From Fibrobacter sp. (GTDB lineage: Bacteria; Fibrobacterota; Fibrobacteria; Fibrobacterales; Fibrobacteraceae), in NCBI GenBank assembly GCA_017615055.1, contig JAGAAW010000094.1, positions 1-54,239 of the forward strand: 54,239 nucleotides of DNA, written 5' to 3'. Numbering within the stretch: position 1 is the stretch's first letter; every line of letters begins with the position of its first letter. Made by a program: the position numbers and the translations under genes. Below are positions 34,504-42,820 of the stretch, piece by piece. The notes under the pieces were generated by a model. It did no database searches and was not told the DNA's origin. It saw only the letters and a list, made by a program, of their open reading frames with translations.

Positions 34504-35504
34504 AGCGTCTCCACCATGAAGGGCACGGAATCCTTGCTAGGCATGGACCTGCGGATAATCCACATGTTCGAGATGCCGCTCATCAGGTCGTCTGCGTTCT
34601 GGAGCGTCTGCTCCGTAGATTCCATGAAGTCCGAAAGTCCGGTAGTCACCTGGCCCACTTCCTTCAGGAGGCCGTCGACCTTGCCCATCGTACCATCGAC
34701 CTTGCCCATGAGGCCTTCGACGTTACCCATGAGGTTGTCGACCTTGCCGGGCAGCGGCTTGAGTTCGGTCATCATGCCGGAAACATCGTCCGTGATGTCG
34801 TTGACCTTGTGCAGAAGTCCGGGCACGTTGCTGTGGAGCGTGTCGAGGAGGCTAGACGTCTTGAAGAGGGCGTTCTTGCCTGTGAGCGTAATATCGTTGA
34901 GTCGGCGCAACTGCGTGTTCAGGTTGTCGTACAGTGCACGTGACCCGAAGAGGGCGCCGACGGTCGTTCCCGTATCCATCGCCATGGCGACAAGCGTGTC
35001 CGCTGCATCGATAAGCAGGTTCACGCGCCCGAGCAACTCGTTGGCCGTTTCAAGTACGGTCTCGATATCCTGGGCCTTTCCCGGGGGCAGGAAGTCTCCA
35101 TCTTCGAGGACGTGACCTACGCCCTTGCGGGCTTCGATGGTCACCACGCGTGCCGAGATCAGGTTCTGGTCGCGGATGGCATAGACTGTCGCGCTGTCGG
35201 TAATCCAGCTCTGGAACTGCTTGCGGAGGGTAAATTCCAGGTACACGCCGTTGTCCTTGATTTCCATGTCCGAAATCTGGCCGACGTCGACACCGCTAAT
35301 CTGGACGCGGGTACCGGGCCTGAGGCCGAGCGCCTTTTCAAAAGTACTGTGCAGGTGGTATTCCTCGACACCGATCATGCCGCTCGTGAACAGCTTGGTG
35401 TAGAGGACCAGTACGAAAATCATGACGGCAACCGTAAAGAACACGCCTACCAGGAGGCCGGAAATCTCCATCCAGTTGATCTGCTTTACGGGTTTGAATT
35501 TCAT
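34497..35504 (-). CDS. MCE/MlaD-family lipid-transport protein
   Basis: A 335-residue periplasmic protein anchored by one N-terminal helix (about 13-35). Residues about 45-125 form the MCE domain (STFEKALGLRPGTRVQISGV, GQISDMEIKDNGVYLEFTLR, ISARVVTIEAR). A long alpha-helical tail follows, with short heptad-like repeats (KVDNLMGNVEGLMGKVDGTM) that in MCE proteins form the central tunnel helix. In Mla systems such a protein works with the permease MlaE and ATPase MlaF, which are not in this window. Predicted to carry phospholipid between membranes. Its start lies 5 nt after a TATATTTA box on the minus strand. Confidence 0.82.
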   Translation of the reverse strand: MKFKPVKQINWMEISGLLVGVFFTVAVMIFVLVLYTKLFTSGMIGVEEYHLHSTFEKALGLRPGTRVQISGVDVGQISDMEIKDNGVYLEFTLRKQFQSWITDSATVYAIRDQNLISARVVTIEARKGVGHVLEDGDFLPPGKAQDIETVLETANELLGRVNLLIDAADTLVAMAMDTGTTVGALFGSRALYDNLNTQLRRLNDITLTGKNALFKTSSLLDTLHSNVPGLLHKVNDITDDVSGMMTELKPLPGKVDNLMGNVEGLMGKVDGTMGKVDGLLKEVGQVTTGLSDFMESTEQTLQNADDLMSGISNMWIIRRSMPSKDSVPFMVETLW

Positions 35505-35509
35505 ATCGA

Positions 35510-35517
35510 TAAATATA
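35510..35517 (-). promoter_or_regulatory. -7 box (TATATTTA) 5 nt before a start codon
   Basis: On the minus strand TATATTTA is followed by TCGAT and the ATG at 35504. The region is AT-rich and lies between divergent genes. Confidence 0.42.
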
Positions 35518-35585
35518 TAAATATTCGTTTACCGTGTATACGGGAAATTTTACGTTTTATATTTTGAGGAAAAAAAGAGGTTTTT

Positions 35586-36854
35586 ATGGACTTTTTTGAA
35601 TTCCTGGACAATTCGGTGACTCCTGCGCATACGGTCGCGGGTCTGGTTTCTGCCTTCCGGGCAGCCGGGTTCCGCCTCTACGAACCCATGATTCCGGCAA
35701 GGATTGAACCCGGCAAGGGCTACTGTATTGAGCGCGGTTCGTCGCTGATTGCGATCCGTGTCCCCAAGAACATTGACCAGTTCCCCGGGTTCCGCATTGC
35801 ACTCGCCCATACGGATTTTCCGGCCCTGAAGATTACGCCCCATCCCGACCGGATCTGCTGTGGCGTGCAGACGCTCCACCCCGAGATATACGGCAGCCCG
35901 ATTTTCACGAGTTGGCTGGACCGCGATTTGGGATATGCGGGCGTTCTTGCCTATGCGGAAGACGGCAATGTGCAACTCAAGAAGTTCCGTGGCGATAAGC
36001 TGTTCCGCATACCGCAGTTGGCAGTTCACCTGAACCGTGGCGTAAACCAGGATGGCCTGAGGGTCGATCCCCAGACGGACCTCGATGCCCTGTGGAGCGT
36101 GGTTACGGGCGAAAAATTCGAGGAAACCCTGCAGGATGAACTCCCGGAGGGCGCAAAGCTGCTTGATTTCGATGTGCAGCTGTTCGATGCGCAGAAAGCG
36201 GCCCATGGCGGGATGCACGACGAGTGGATCTACTCGGGAAGGCTCGACAACCTTTCTAGCTGCCATGCGATTGCAGAGGCGTTTATTGCTGCGGAGCCGC
36301 TCGAAAATGACTTTGCTGTTGCATGCTTCTTCAACAACGAGGAAGTTGGTTCCATGACCCGCGAAGGTGCGGGCGGGAACTTCCTGAAGAGCGTGCTGGA
36401 AGAGTTCCTGCACACGTCTTTCCGCGATTCAGACCGCATCCCGAGTATCGATGCACTCCTTGCGTCCGAATCCATCGCACTTTCTATCGACATGGCGCAT
36501 GCAGTGCACCCGAACTACCCGCAGAAGCATGAACATAACCATGCCCCGCTTCTGGGGGGCGGAATTGTATTGAAGACAAATTCGCAAAAGCGCTACGCGA
36601 GCGACGTGTATTCCAATGCACGCCTTAAGCTGCTTTGCGAACAAGCGAACATCAGGTGTCAGACCTTCGTGATGCGTAACGATATGCCCTGCGGCTCTAC
36701 GGTCGGACCAACGGTTTCAGCGAGTCTCGGAATCCCAACGGTCGATATCGGCGAGCCCATGCTCAGCATGCACAGCATTCGCGAGATGACTGCGGCTAGG
36801 GATCACGCCGATATGATCAGTCTTCTGAAGGTGTTCTACCAGGATAACGCTTAA
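35586..36854 (+). CDS. apeB: M18-family aminopeptidase
   Basis: A 422-residue cytoplasmic dodecameric-type zinc aminopeptidase, likely releasing N-terminal acidic residues. Family motifs are clear: ALAHTDFPALKI with the first His ligand, DEWIYSGRLDNLSSCHA with the bridging Asp, ACFFNNEEVGSMTREGAGG with the catalytic and metal Glu pair, SIDMAHAVHPNYPQKHEHNH with a further His region, and VGPTVSASLGIPTVDIG near the end. The length is normal. A TATATTTT box at 35558-35565 and GAGG near 35576 give an ordinary leader, unlike the divergent MCE gene. Confidence 0.88.
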   Translation: MDFFEFLDNSVTPAHTVAGLVSAFRAAGFRLYEPMIPARIEPGKGYCIERGSSLIAIRVPKNIDQFPGFRIALAHTDFPALKITPHPDRICCGVQTLHPEIYGSPIFTSWLDRDLGYAGVLAYAEDGNVQLKKFRGDKLFRIPQLAVHLNRGVNQDGLRVDPQTDLDALWSVVTGEKFEETLQDELPEGAKLLDFDVQLFDAQKAAHGGMHDEWIYSGRLDNLSSCHAIAEAFIAAEPLENDFAVACFFNNEEVGSMTREGAGGNFLKSVLEEFLHTSFRDSDRIPSIDALLASESIALSIDMAHAVHPNYPQKHEHNHAPLLGGGIVLKTNSQKRYASDVYSNARLKLLCEQANIRCQTFVMRNDMPCGSTVGPTVSASLGIPTVDIGEPMLSMHSIREMTAARDHADMISLLKVFYQDNA

Positions 36855-36892
36855 GGCCGTTCTGATTATATTACATTTACTCCAAGGAGTTG

Positions 36893-38686
36893 ATGTACGT
36901 ATTTATGAAGGGTTTCATTAAATTTTTAAGGTCTATCGAGGTTCCGCAGGCAAAGTGGAATCAGGCTACGCTAGCCTTCTTGATATGGGGTGGCCTTTGC
37001 CTCGTGGCGAACCTGTTCTGCACGAACGCGAATGCCTTTGGCGGAGATCAGGGCTACTGGGCGGACTGGGTCAAGAAACTTGCCGACGGCGGTTTCGAGA
37101 AGTTCAACGGCAACTATCCTCCACTCTACGTTTTTTGGCTGTGGGTGGTGTCGAAGGTCTACGTGCTTTTCGATATCCCTATCGACAAGACGTTCATGCT
37201 CAAGTTCCTGTGCCTTTGGCCTGTATACTTTGCGCACCTCGCCCTTGTAGATATTGCATGCAGGCTTGTCTCGAAAATAAAACTTGAACCTGCTAAGGCG
37301 AATCTCGTGCTTGCGTTCGTGGCGCTTAACCCGGCGCTGTTGCTCGATGGCCCTATTTGGGGTCAAGTCGACATGTTCCCGTGCATATTCGGCATTGCCG
37401 CGCTCTACTGCGTCAACTTCAGGAACAAGATGAAGTATGCGGCACAGTTCTTTGCGCTTGCGCTCCTCGCGAAGTTCCAGATGATTCTTCTGCTGCCTAT
37501 CTTCGGTGGCATATTCATCCGCAAGTACAAGGTTTCTTGGCGCGGGCTCCCGGCCATGGCGGTTGCGATTGTGCTCGTACTCCTGCCGTTCTTTATTGCG
37601 GGCAACCTTTCGGGCATGCTCTCGCGGGCATACGTGAACACTACGAGCCAGTACCCGTATGCGACATACAATGCGGCGAACCTCTGGATGCTTACGGTCG
37701 GTAACCTGAGTGCCGATGCTACGCCGTTCTTCAACCTGCCCAAGGAAGGTATCTGGCAACTGCTTTCGCCGGCATGGATTGGCAAGATTTTGTTCGTGAT
37801 TGTCTCGCTGTACATTCTTAAGTGCTCTTTGTTTGCACGGAACCTGCGCACCACCTTCAAGCTTGCGACCTTCAGTTCGTTTGCGTTCTTCTTGCTGCTG
37901 CCCGGCATGCACGAACGCTACCTGATATATGCGATTCCGTTTGCGTGCATGTGGATTGTGCTTGACCTGCGCAAGTCCTGGTTCTGGGTGGCCTGCATTA
38001 CGCTCCTTTGCGCAATGAACATCGAGATGGTCAACGGGCTCAAGGGTGGCGATCTCTGGCCCTGGATTTCTGCGTTTGGCGTGATAGTCTTCGCCGCCGC
38101 CTCGGTGCACGCGCTGTTCCCGAAGTTCTTCCCGCTGGTCTCGTATGCGCTAAGCAGACTATCCCTCCCGCGGTTTGTGCCGTATGTGCTGCTCGGGATT
38201 ATCCTTGTCGTGGAACTTTTCTGCGAGGTGCGTGAATCCAGGCCCATGGAGGTGGAGCTCCTGCCGAACCAGATGTATCTCACCGACCTGAAGATAGACC
38301 GCTATACGCAGGAATACGGCTCGCCGCGTACCAACCGTAGCGTGGAAGGCAAGACCCTGATGGTAAAGAACCGCCAGTTCGAACATGGTATTGGCTCGCA
38401 CGCCTCGTCCAGCTTGCATTTCACGCTGCCCGCAAATGCGGAATACCTGGACTTCTATGTGGGCGTGGACGACGAAGTGTCCGGCGGCGGCTCGGTAAAG
38501 TTTATCGTGAAGTCGGACGAGGGCGAACTATGGTCTAGCGGACTTATCCGCGGAAACAATGCCGCCGTGCCGGGTCATGTGAAGGTTGCGGGCCTTGACC
38601 ACATCGTGCTCGTTATCGATTCGGATGGCGACAACGCTTACGACCATGCGGATTGGCTCAACCTGATTCTGACACTGAAGAAGTAG
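36893..38686 (+). CDS. GT-C type membrane glycosyltransferase with C-terminal NPCBM domain
   Basis: A 597-residue protein with about ten hydrophobic helices in the first 440 residues, typical of polyprenyl-phosphate-sugar-dependent GT-C enzymes. GGDQGYWADWVKKLADGG and PPLYVFWLWVVSK after the first helix look like an acidic luminal loop. Residues about 470-597 form an NPCBM-like carbohydrate-binding module: RQFEHGIGSHASSSLHFTL, FYVGVDDEVSGGGSVKFIV and ending DHADWLNLILT. Fusion of NPCBM to a membrane glycosyltransferase is unusual; NPCBM normally accompanies secreted glycosidases. AAGGAG (36884-36889) precedes ATG 36893 closely; ATG 36905 is the alternative. Confidence 0.72.
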   Translation: MYVFMKGFIKFLRSIEVPQAKWNQATLAFLIWGGLCLVANLFCTNANAFGGDQGYWADWVKKLADGGFEKFNGNYPPLYVFWLWVVSKVYVLFDIPIDKTFMLKFLCLWPVYFAHLALVDIACRLVSKIKLEPAKANLVLAFVALNPALLLDGPIWGQVDMFPCIFGIAALYCVNFRNKMKYAAQFFALALLAKFQMILLLPIFGGIFIRKYKVSWRGLPAMAVAIVLVLLPFFIAGNLSGMLSRAYVNTTSQYPYATYNAANLWMLTVGNLSADATPFFNLPKEGIWQLLSPAWIGKILFVIVSLYILKCSLFARNLRTTFKLATFSSFAFFLLLPGMHERYLIYAIPFACMWIVLDLRKSWFWVACITLLCAMNIEMVNGLKGGDLWPWISAFGVIVFAAASVHALFPKFFPLVSYALSRLSLPRFVPYVLLGIILVVELFCEVRESRPMEVELLPNQMYLTDLKIDRYTQEYGSPRTNRSVEGKTLMVKNRQFEHGIGSHASSSLHFTLPANAEYLDFYVGVDDEVSGGGSVKFIVKSDEGELWSSGLIRGNNAAVPGHVKVAGLDHIVLVIDSDGDNAYDHADWLNLILTLKK

Positions 38687-38687
38687 T

Positions 38688-40208
38688 ATGGTGCGCATCT
38701 GTTTCTGGCTTATCCTTGCCATCGGCATATTCGCTCGGGAGTTCCTGTTCGGCGACGTTCCGGGCGATATCAACCAGGACGAGGCATTTGCAGGCTACAA
38801 CGCCTTCACGCTCATGCACCATGCGGCGGATTCCTACGGGTACCGCCTGCCGGTATACCTCACGGCGTGGGGCTCCGGCATGAACGCGCTCGAATCGTAC
38901 CTGATGATTCCCTTTGTCGCCATCTTCGGGCTCAAGGTCTGGGTGATTCGCCTCCCGATGTTGCTTGTAGGCATACTCTCGCTTGTCGCCGTCTATCATC
39001 TGGTAAGGAGTTTTTCTTCGGGCAAGTTCGCGCTGGCTGCCATGTTCCTTGTGGCGATTTCGCCTTGGCACATCATGCTTTCGCGCTGGGCTCTGGAATC
39101 GAATCTTGCCCCCGGGTTTGTACTGTTCGGGATATTCTTTTTTGTGAAGGGCCTCGAGAAGCCCAAGTTGCTGGTGGCATCGGCACTGTGCTTCGGGCTT
39201 TCGCTCTATGCGTATGCGACGGTATGGTCGGTGGTGCCGTTTATCGTTGTCGCGTGTGTGGCCTACGCGCTCTGGACACGCTCGCTCCGGCATACGCGCT
39301 ACGTGTGGATTTCGCTCGGTGTGCTTGTTGCGCTTGCCTGCCCGCTGGTGCTTTTCCTGCTGGTGAACAAGGGCGTGATTCCCGAAATCAAGCTGCCGTT
39401 CTTTAGCATCCCGAAACTCGTTTATTTCCGCGACAGCGAGATTTCCTTTGTCCATATCCCCCGTAATTTTTTCAACCTGGTGAATATCCTCAGGAATCAG
39501 AGTGATTATCTCCCGTGGAATTCCTTTGGGCGCCATGGGCTCTTCTACCCGGCAACGCTCGCGTTCTTCTTTGTGGGGCTCTGTGTGTTCATCTGGAAGG
39601 CAATCCAGGATATTCGCAAGCGCAGGCTCGGGCTATACACGTTCGTGCTGGTATGGCTATTGGCGGGCTTTGCCATCGGTGTGCTTATCCAGGTGAATGT
39701 GAACCGCGTGAATCTCCTTTTCTTGCCGCTCCTTATCATATCGGCGTTCGGGATTGTATTGGCGTTTGAGCGAATCCACGTGCGTGCGCTTGTGGTGCCG
39801 CTGTTCGCCTACCTCATTTGCTTTGCCACCTTCGAGAAGGATTACTTTACCACCTATCGCGACCATATCGGGGACTATTTTTGCGAGGGCATCGAAGATG
39901 CGATGAACCTTGCTCTCTCGAAATCAGGCGGCAAGAGTGTGGTCGTGGACCCCGCCGTGAGTTACCCGCGAGTGCTCTTCTATGGCAAGGTGGACCTGAA
40001 TTCGTACCTCTCGACGGTCAAGTACATAAATTTCCCGTCCGCATTCCTGTACGTGAACTCATTCGACAAGTACATCTTTACGGATAGGATAATTCCGGGA
40101 CATACAGATGTGGTTTACCTGCTTGAGAACAGCGGGGAGCGCATGAGGACCTTGCAGGATCAGGGATACAACGTGGAATGTTTCGGGAAGTACGTTGTGG
40201 GTTACTAA
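38688..40208 (+). CDS. GT-C type (PMT/ArnT-like) membrane glycosyltransferase
   Basis: A 506-residue multi-spanning protein resembling PMT_2/GT39 and ArnT enzymes. The first loop carries the acidic motif DINQDEAFAGYNAF (Asp-Gln-Asp-Glu), the usual catalytic DE region, followed by YGYRLPVYLTAWGSGMNALE. About eleven hydrophobic segments follow, then a soluble C-terminal part (SGGKSVVVDPAVSYPRVLFY). It begins one base after the upstream glycosyltransferase stop, so both probably act on the same glycan or glycoprotein pathway. The sugar and acceptor are unknown. Confidence 0.72.
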   Translation: MVRICFWLILAIGIFAREFLFGDVPGDINQDEAFAGYNAFTLMHHAADSYGYRLPVYLTAWGSGMNALESYLMIPFVAIFGLKVWVIRLPMLLVGILSLVAVYHLVRSFSSGKFALAAMFLVAISPWHIMLSRWALESNLAPGFVLFGIFFFVKGLEKPKLLVASALCFGLSLYAYATVWSVVPFIVVACVAYALWTRSLRHTRYVWISLGVLVALACPLVLFLLVNKGVIPEIKLPFFSIPKLVYFRDSEISFVHIPRNFFNLVNILRNQSDYLPWNSFGRHGLFYPATLAFFFVGLCVFIWKAIQDIRKRRLGLYTFVLVWLLAGFAIGVLIQVNVNRVNLLFLPLLIISAFGIVLAFERIHVRALVVPLFAYLICFATFEKDYFTTYRDHIGDYFCEGIEDAMNLALSKSGGKSVVVDPAVSYPRVLFYGKVDLNSYLSTVKYINFPSAFLYVNSFDKYIFTDRIIPGHTDVVYLLENSGERMRTLQDQGYNVECFGKYVVGY

Positions 40209-40222
40209 AAAAAGAGGAGAAA

Positions 40223-42010
40223 ATGAAAATGTTTGGGTTACGGGGCCGCTTGATTTGCTTGCTGGTAGGGTTCTTCCTGTCGGTATGCTGCAATGCGGAT
40301 GTCATGATTGTCGTCGAGGAAAAGCTCTACGGTGATGCGCAGGTAAAGGATGCTGTCGCACTCTACGCGAAGGATATTGGGGATGCGCGTGGCGTGAAAG
40401 TCGCGGTAAAGACGTTCGCCTCGCCGAAGGATGGCGGGACTGCGGAAGCGCTCAAGGAACTCCTGATGAAAAATCGCGAGGGCTTGCAGGGTGCGATATT
40501 CGTGGGCGACCTGCCGCGCGCCCTGTTTGAGTTCCCGCAGTGGAACAACGATGGCTTTAGGTATCAGCGCTGGGTCACGGATTTCTACTTCATGGACATG
40601 GACGGTGTGTGGCTCGATACGGCCTCGGGCTGGTTCGGCATGACCGATGGCAAGATTACGGAAGAGGTTGTCCTTAAGCCGGCTTTCAATATTGGTTCGG
40701 CTTCGCCTCTTCCGGGAACCGTCCCTGTGGATAGTTTCTCTATCCGGTATGAAGGCTTTCTCAAGCCGCCCCAGACAGGGCTATGCTCGCTTGAGGTGAT
40801 TAGCGATAACGGACGCAGGGTTTACATTGGCGATACGCTGGTGGTGGATGCCTGGCTTCCGGATTGGAGTAGATCCTACTACGGCGCTGTAAACCTGGTC
40901 AAGGATAGTTTGTATGCATTCAGGTTGGAGTACGAGGAAGAATATGGCGGGGCCAACTTGTCCCTGTACTGGAAATGGGAAGGCGGTATGTGGGAAGAAG
41001 TTCCCAGGGACGTTTGGTTCCACGGAAATCCGGTAGAATCCGGGTTGCTGGCGACTTTCTACGGTAACATTGGCCTGAAGGATTCTGTCGAGCATCCGGG
41101 GGAACCTACGGGCTGGAAGAGCGGTGCAGGCAACGGTGTCTACGATGCGCATTATTCTACAAGGCGCGATTCCGTTTCGGATTCCCTTGAAATTTGGGTG
41201 TCGCGCATAGACCCCAATACGGCAGGCCTGCTCGGCAGCCCGAAGGATCTGCTGCTGAAGTGGTTCGATAAGGTGCACGCCAGTTACGGGAAGAAAACGT
41301 ACTCGAACAAGGCGGCGTATTTCATGGTGCCGGGGACGGACTTGACGGTGGAATCCAACTACAAGTTTGTTCGCGGGCTCTCAGCCCTCTATGGCGAAAG
41401 CGCGGTGGATATCATCGAGTCGGATTCGCTCAAGTATGTGCAGAGCATCGCAAAGGGTTACGACTGGTCGATCTATGTGGGCCATAGCAACCATCTGGGG
41501 CTCGGTCTCGGATTCAATGCGCGCGATGTGCGTTACCCGATGGAAGTTGGCCCGAGAATTTTCCACTTTGCGTCCTGCGGCCCCCTGCTTGCCTATGACG
41601 ACGTCTACGGCAACACCTACAGCGTTTCTGTCGCGTCTGCGCACCTGTTTGGCACAAGTGGCGGCGGCCTCGTGAGTGTCGGCTCCACCAAGACGAGCGG
41701 CGACAACCAGCTGGACGACCTGATGTACGAATACGCAGCCGAAGGGGTGTGGATTGGCGAGGCGTTCCGTCGCTGGCTCAATGAACGCATCAAGCGCAAC
41801 AAGTACTGGCCGCGCGAAAACATATACGACTGGTTCTATGGCGAATCGATGATCGGCGACCCGATGCAGGTCTTCGGAACGCACACGACGGATGCGCTCC
41901 CCCTTAAGAAGGCGTGGCATGCTCCGCTCAAGAAACAGCGCTCTTACGATGCTTCGGGAAGGCTTATCCAGGGCAGGTTCCCCGAATACAAGGTACGGTT
42001 CTTCCGCTAG
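40223..42010 (+). CDS. C25-like cysteine peptidase with inserted PA14 domain
   Basis: A 595-residue exported protein (signal peptide ending near VCCNAD). The first part (VMIVVEEKLYGDAQVKDAVA, GAIFVGDLPRALFEF) and the last part resemble gingipain-type clan CD peptidases. Candidate catalytic residues are His421 in IYVGHSNHLG and Cys452 in FHFASCGP. Between the halves lies a PA14-type beta domain (about residues 155-285: IRYEGFLKPPQTGLCSLEVI, GRRVYIGDTLVVDAW, YAFRLEYEEEYGGANLSLYW). The start at 40223 has GAGGAG 4-9 nt upstream; an earlier in-frame start overlaps the previous gene and has no signal peptide. Gingipains are T9SS clients, but no sorting domain is evident here. Confidence 0.62.
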   Translation: MKMFGLRGRLICLLVGFFLSVCCNADVMIVVEEKLYGDAQVKDAVALYAKDIGDARGVKVAVKTFASPKDGGTAEALKELLMKNREGLQGAIFVGDLPRALFEFPQWNNDGFRYQRWVTDFYFMDMDGVWLDTASGWFGMTDGKITEEVVLKPAFNIGSASPLPGTVPVDSFSIRYEGFLKPPQTGLCSLEVISDNGRRVYIGDTLVVDAWLPDWSRSYYGAVNLVKDSLYAFRLEYEEEYGGANLSLYWKWEGGMWEEVPRDVWFHGNPVESGLLATFYGNIGLKDSVEHPGEPTGWKSGAGNGVYDAHYSTRRDSVSDSLEIWVSRIDPNTAGLLGSPKDLLLKWFDKVHASYGKKTYSNKAAYFMVPGTDLTVESNYKFVRGLSALYGESAVDIIESDSLKYVQSIAKGYDWSIYVGHSNHLGLGLGFNARDVRYPMEVGPRIFHFASCGPLLAYDDVYGNTYSVSVASAHLFGTSGGGLVSVGSTKTSGDNQLDDLMYEYAAEGVWIGEAFRRWLNERIKRNKYWPRENIYDWFYGESMIGDPMQVFGTHTTDALPLKKAWHAPLKKQRSYDASGRLIQGRFPEYKVRFFR

Positions 42011-42017
42011 CACTGCG

Positions 42018-42041
42018 AACCACCCTCAGGGGTGGTTTTTT
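42018..42041 (+). terminator. Intrinsic terminator
   Basis: AACCACCC (42018-42025) and GGGTGGTT (42030-42037) form an 8-bp stem with loop TCAG, then a T-run. It ends the glycosyltransferase-peptidase operon. Confidence 0.85.
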
Positions 42042-42056
42042 GCACGGCTAGTTTTG

Positions 42057-42064
42057 TATATTAT
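42057..42064 (+). promoter_or_regulatory. -7 box (TATATTAT) with CGGC and T-run
   Basis: CGGC (42045-42048), TTTT and TATATTAT repeat the spacing seen at 4549 and 8949. The ATG lies 18 nt downstream behind an AGGTG ribosome site, so this transcript has a short leader. Confidence 0.5.
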
Positions 42065-42082
42065 AGCCGGACTAGGTGAAAA

Positions 42083-42820
42083 ATGCGATTTTTCTTGATT
42101 TTTTTATGTGTGCTGTCGGTCGCCCTCTGGGCGCGCCCAATAAACGATGGCAATAAACTGTTTGCCAAGGGCGACTATACCGGTGCTCTGGAAAAGTACA
42201 TGAAGGCCCGCGAGGCGGAACCCGCGAACCCGCTATTGTTCTACAACATCGGTACGTGCCAGTACAGGCTCGGCAATTATGAAGAGGCCAAGAAGGAACT
42301 CGAGAGCGCCATGCGCATGCCCGATAAAAAGATGGCGGCGAAGGCGGCCTACAACTTGGCAAATACGCATTTCCGCATCGGCGAGAAGGCTGCCGAAGGT
42401 AGCGAACGCATTGCGGCCTGGCGCGAATCTGTCGCTTACCTGAAGAAGGCGATTGACCTTGATAACAATTTCGAGAACGCGAAGAAGAACGTGGAAATTG
42501 TCCAGCGCAAGCTGAAGGAAGAACTCGACAAGCAGAAGGAAAACAAGGACCAGAATCAGGACCAGAACAACGATCAGAAACAGCCACCGCTTTCCGAGAA
42601 GGCGAAGGAAGTTTTGGCACGTGCTCTTCAGCTTTGCAAGGACGGCAAGTATGCCGAGGCGAAGGAAATGCTCGAGAACCTGATTGCCGAGGACGAGACT
42701 GCGGGCCAGCTGAGTGGCCATGTGCAGCGTATCGATGACGTCATCGAGATCAAGGCGGGTCGCAAGCCCAAGGCGAAGATTGACGCAAGCAACACCGACA
42801 ACGACCTGGAGGTGATCTGA
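42083..42820 (+). CDS. BatC-like TPR protein
   Basis: A 245-residue exported TPR protein. A signal peptide (MRFFLIFLCVLSVALWA) is followed by TPR helix pairs: NKLFAKGDYTGALEKYMKAR, NIGTCQYRLGNYEEAKKEL and AYNLANTHFRIGEKAAEGSE. A charged Asp/Gln/Asn/Lys linker (KENKDQNQDQNNDQKQ) and a final helical part (RALQLCKDGKYAEAKEML) complete it. This is the layout of BatC/Bat-operon TPR proteins, which normally accompany MoxR and von Willebrand-type BatA/B. Those genes are not in the window. It overlaps the next gene by TGATG. Confidence 0.65.
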   Translation: MRFFLIFLCVLSVALWARPINDGNKLFAKGDYTGALEKYMKAREAEPANPLLFYNIGTCQYRLGNYEEAKKELESAMRMPDKKMAAKAAYNLANTHFRIGEKAAEGSERIAAWRESVAYLKKAIDLDNNFENAKKNVEIVQRKLKEELDKQKENKDQNQDQNNDQKQPPLSEKAKEVLARALQLCKDGKYAEAKEMLENLIAEDETAGQLSGHVQRIDDVIEIKAGRKPKAKIDASNTDNDLEVI

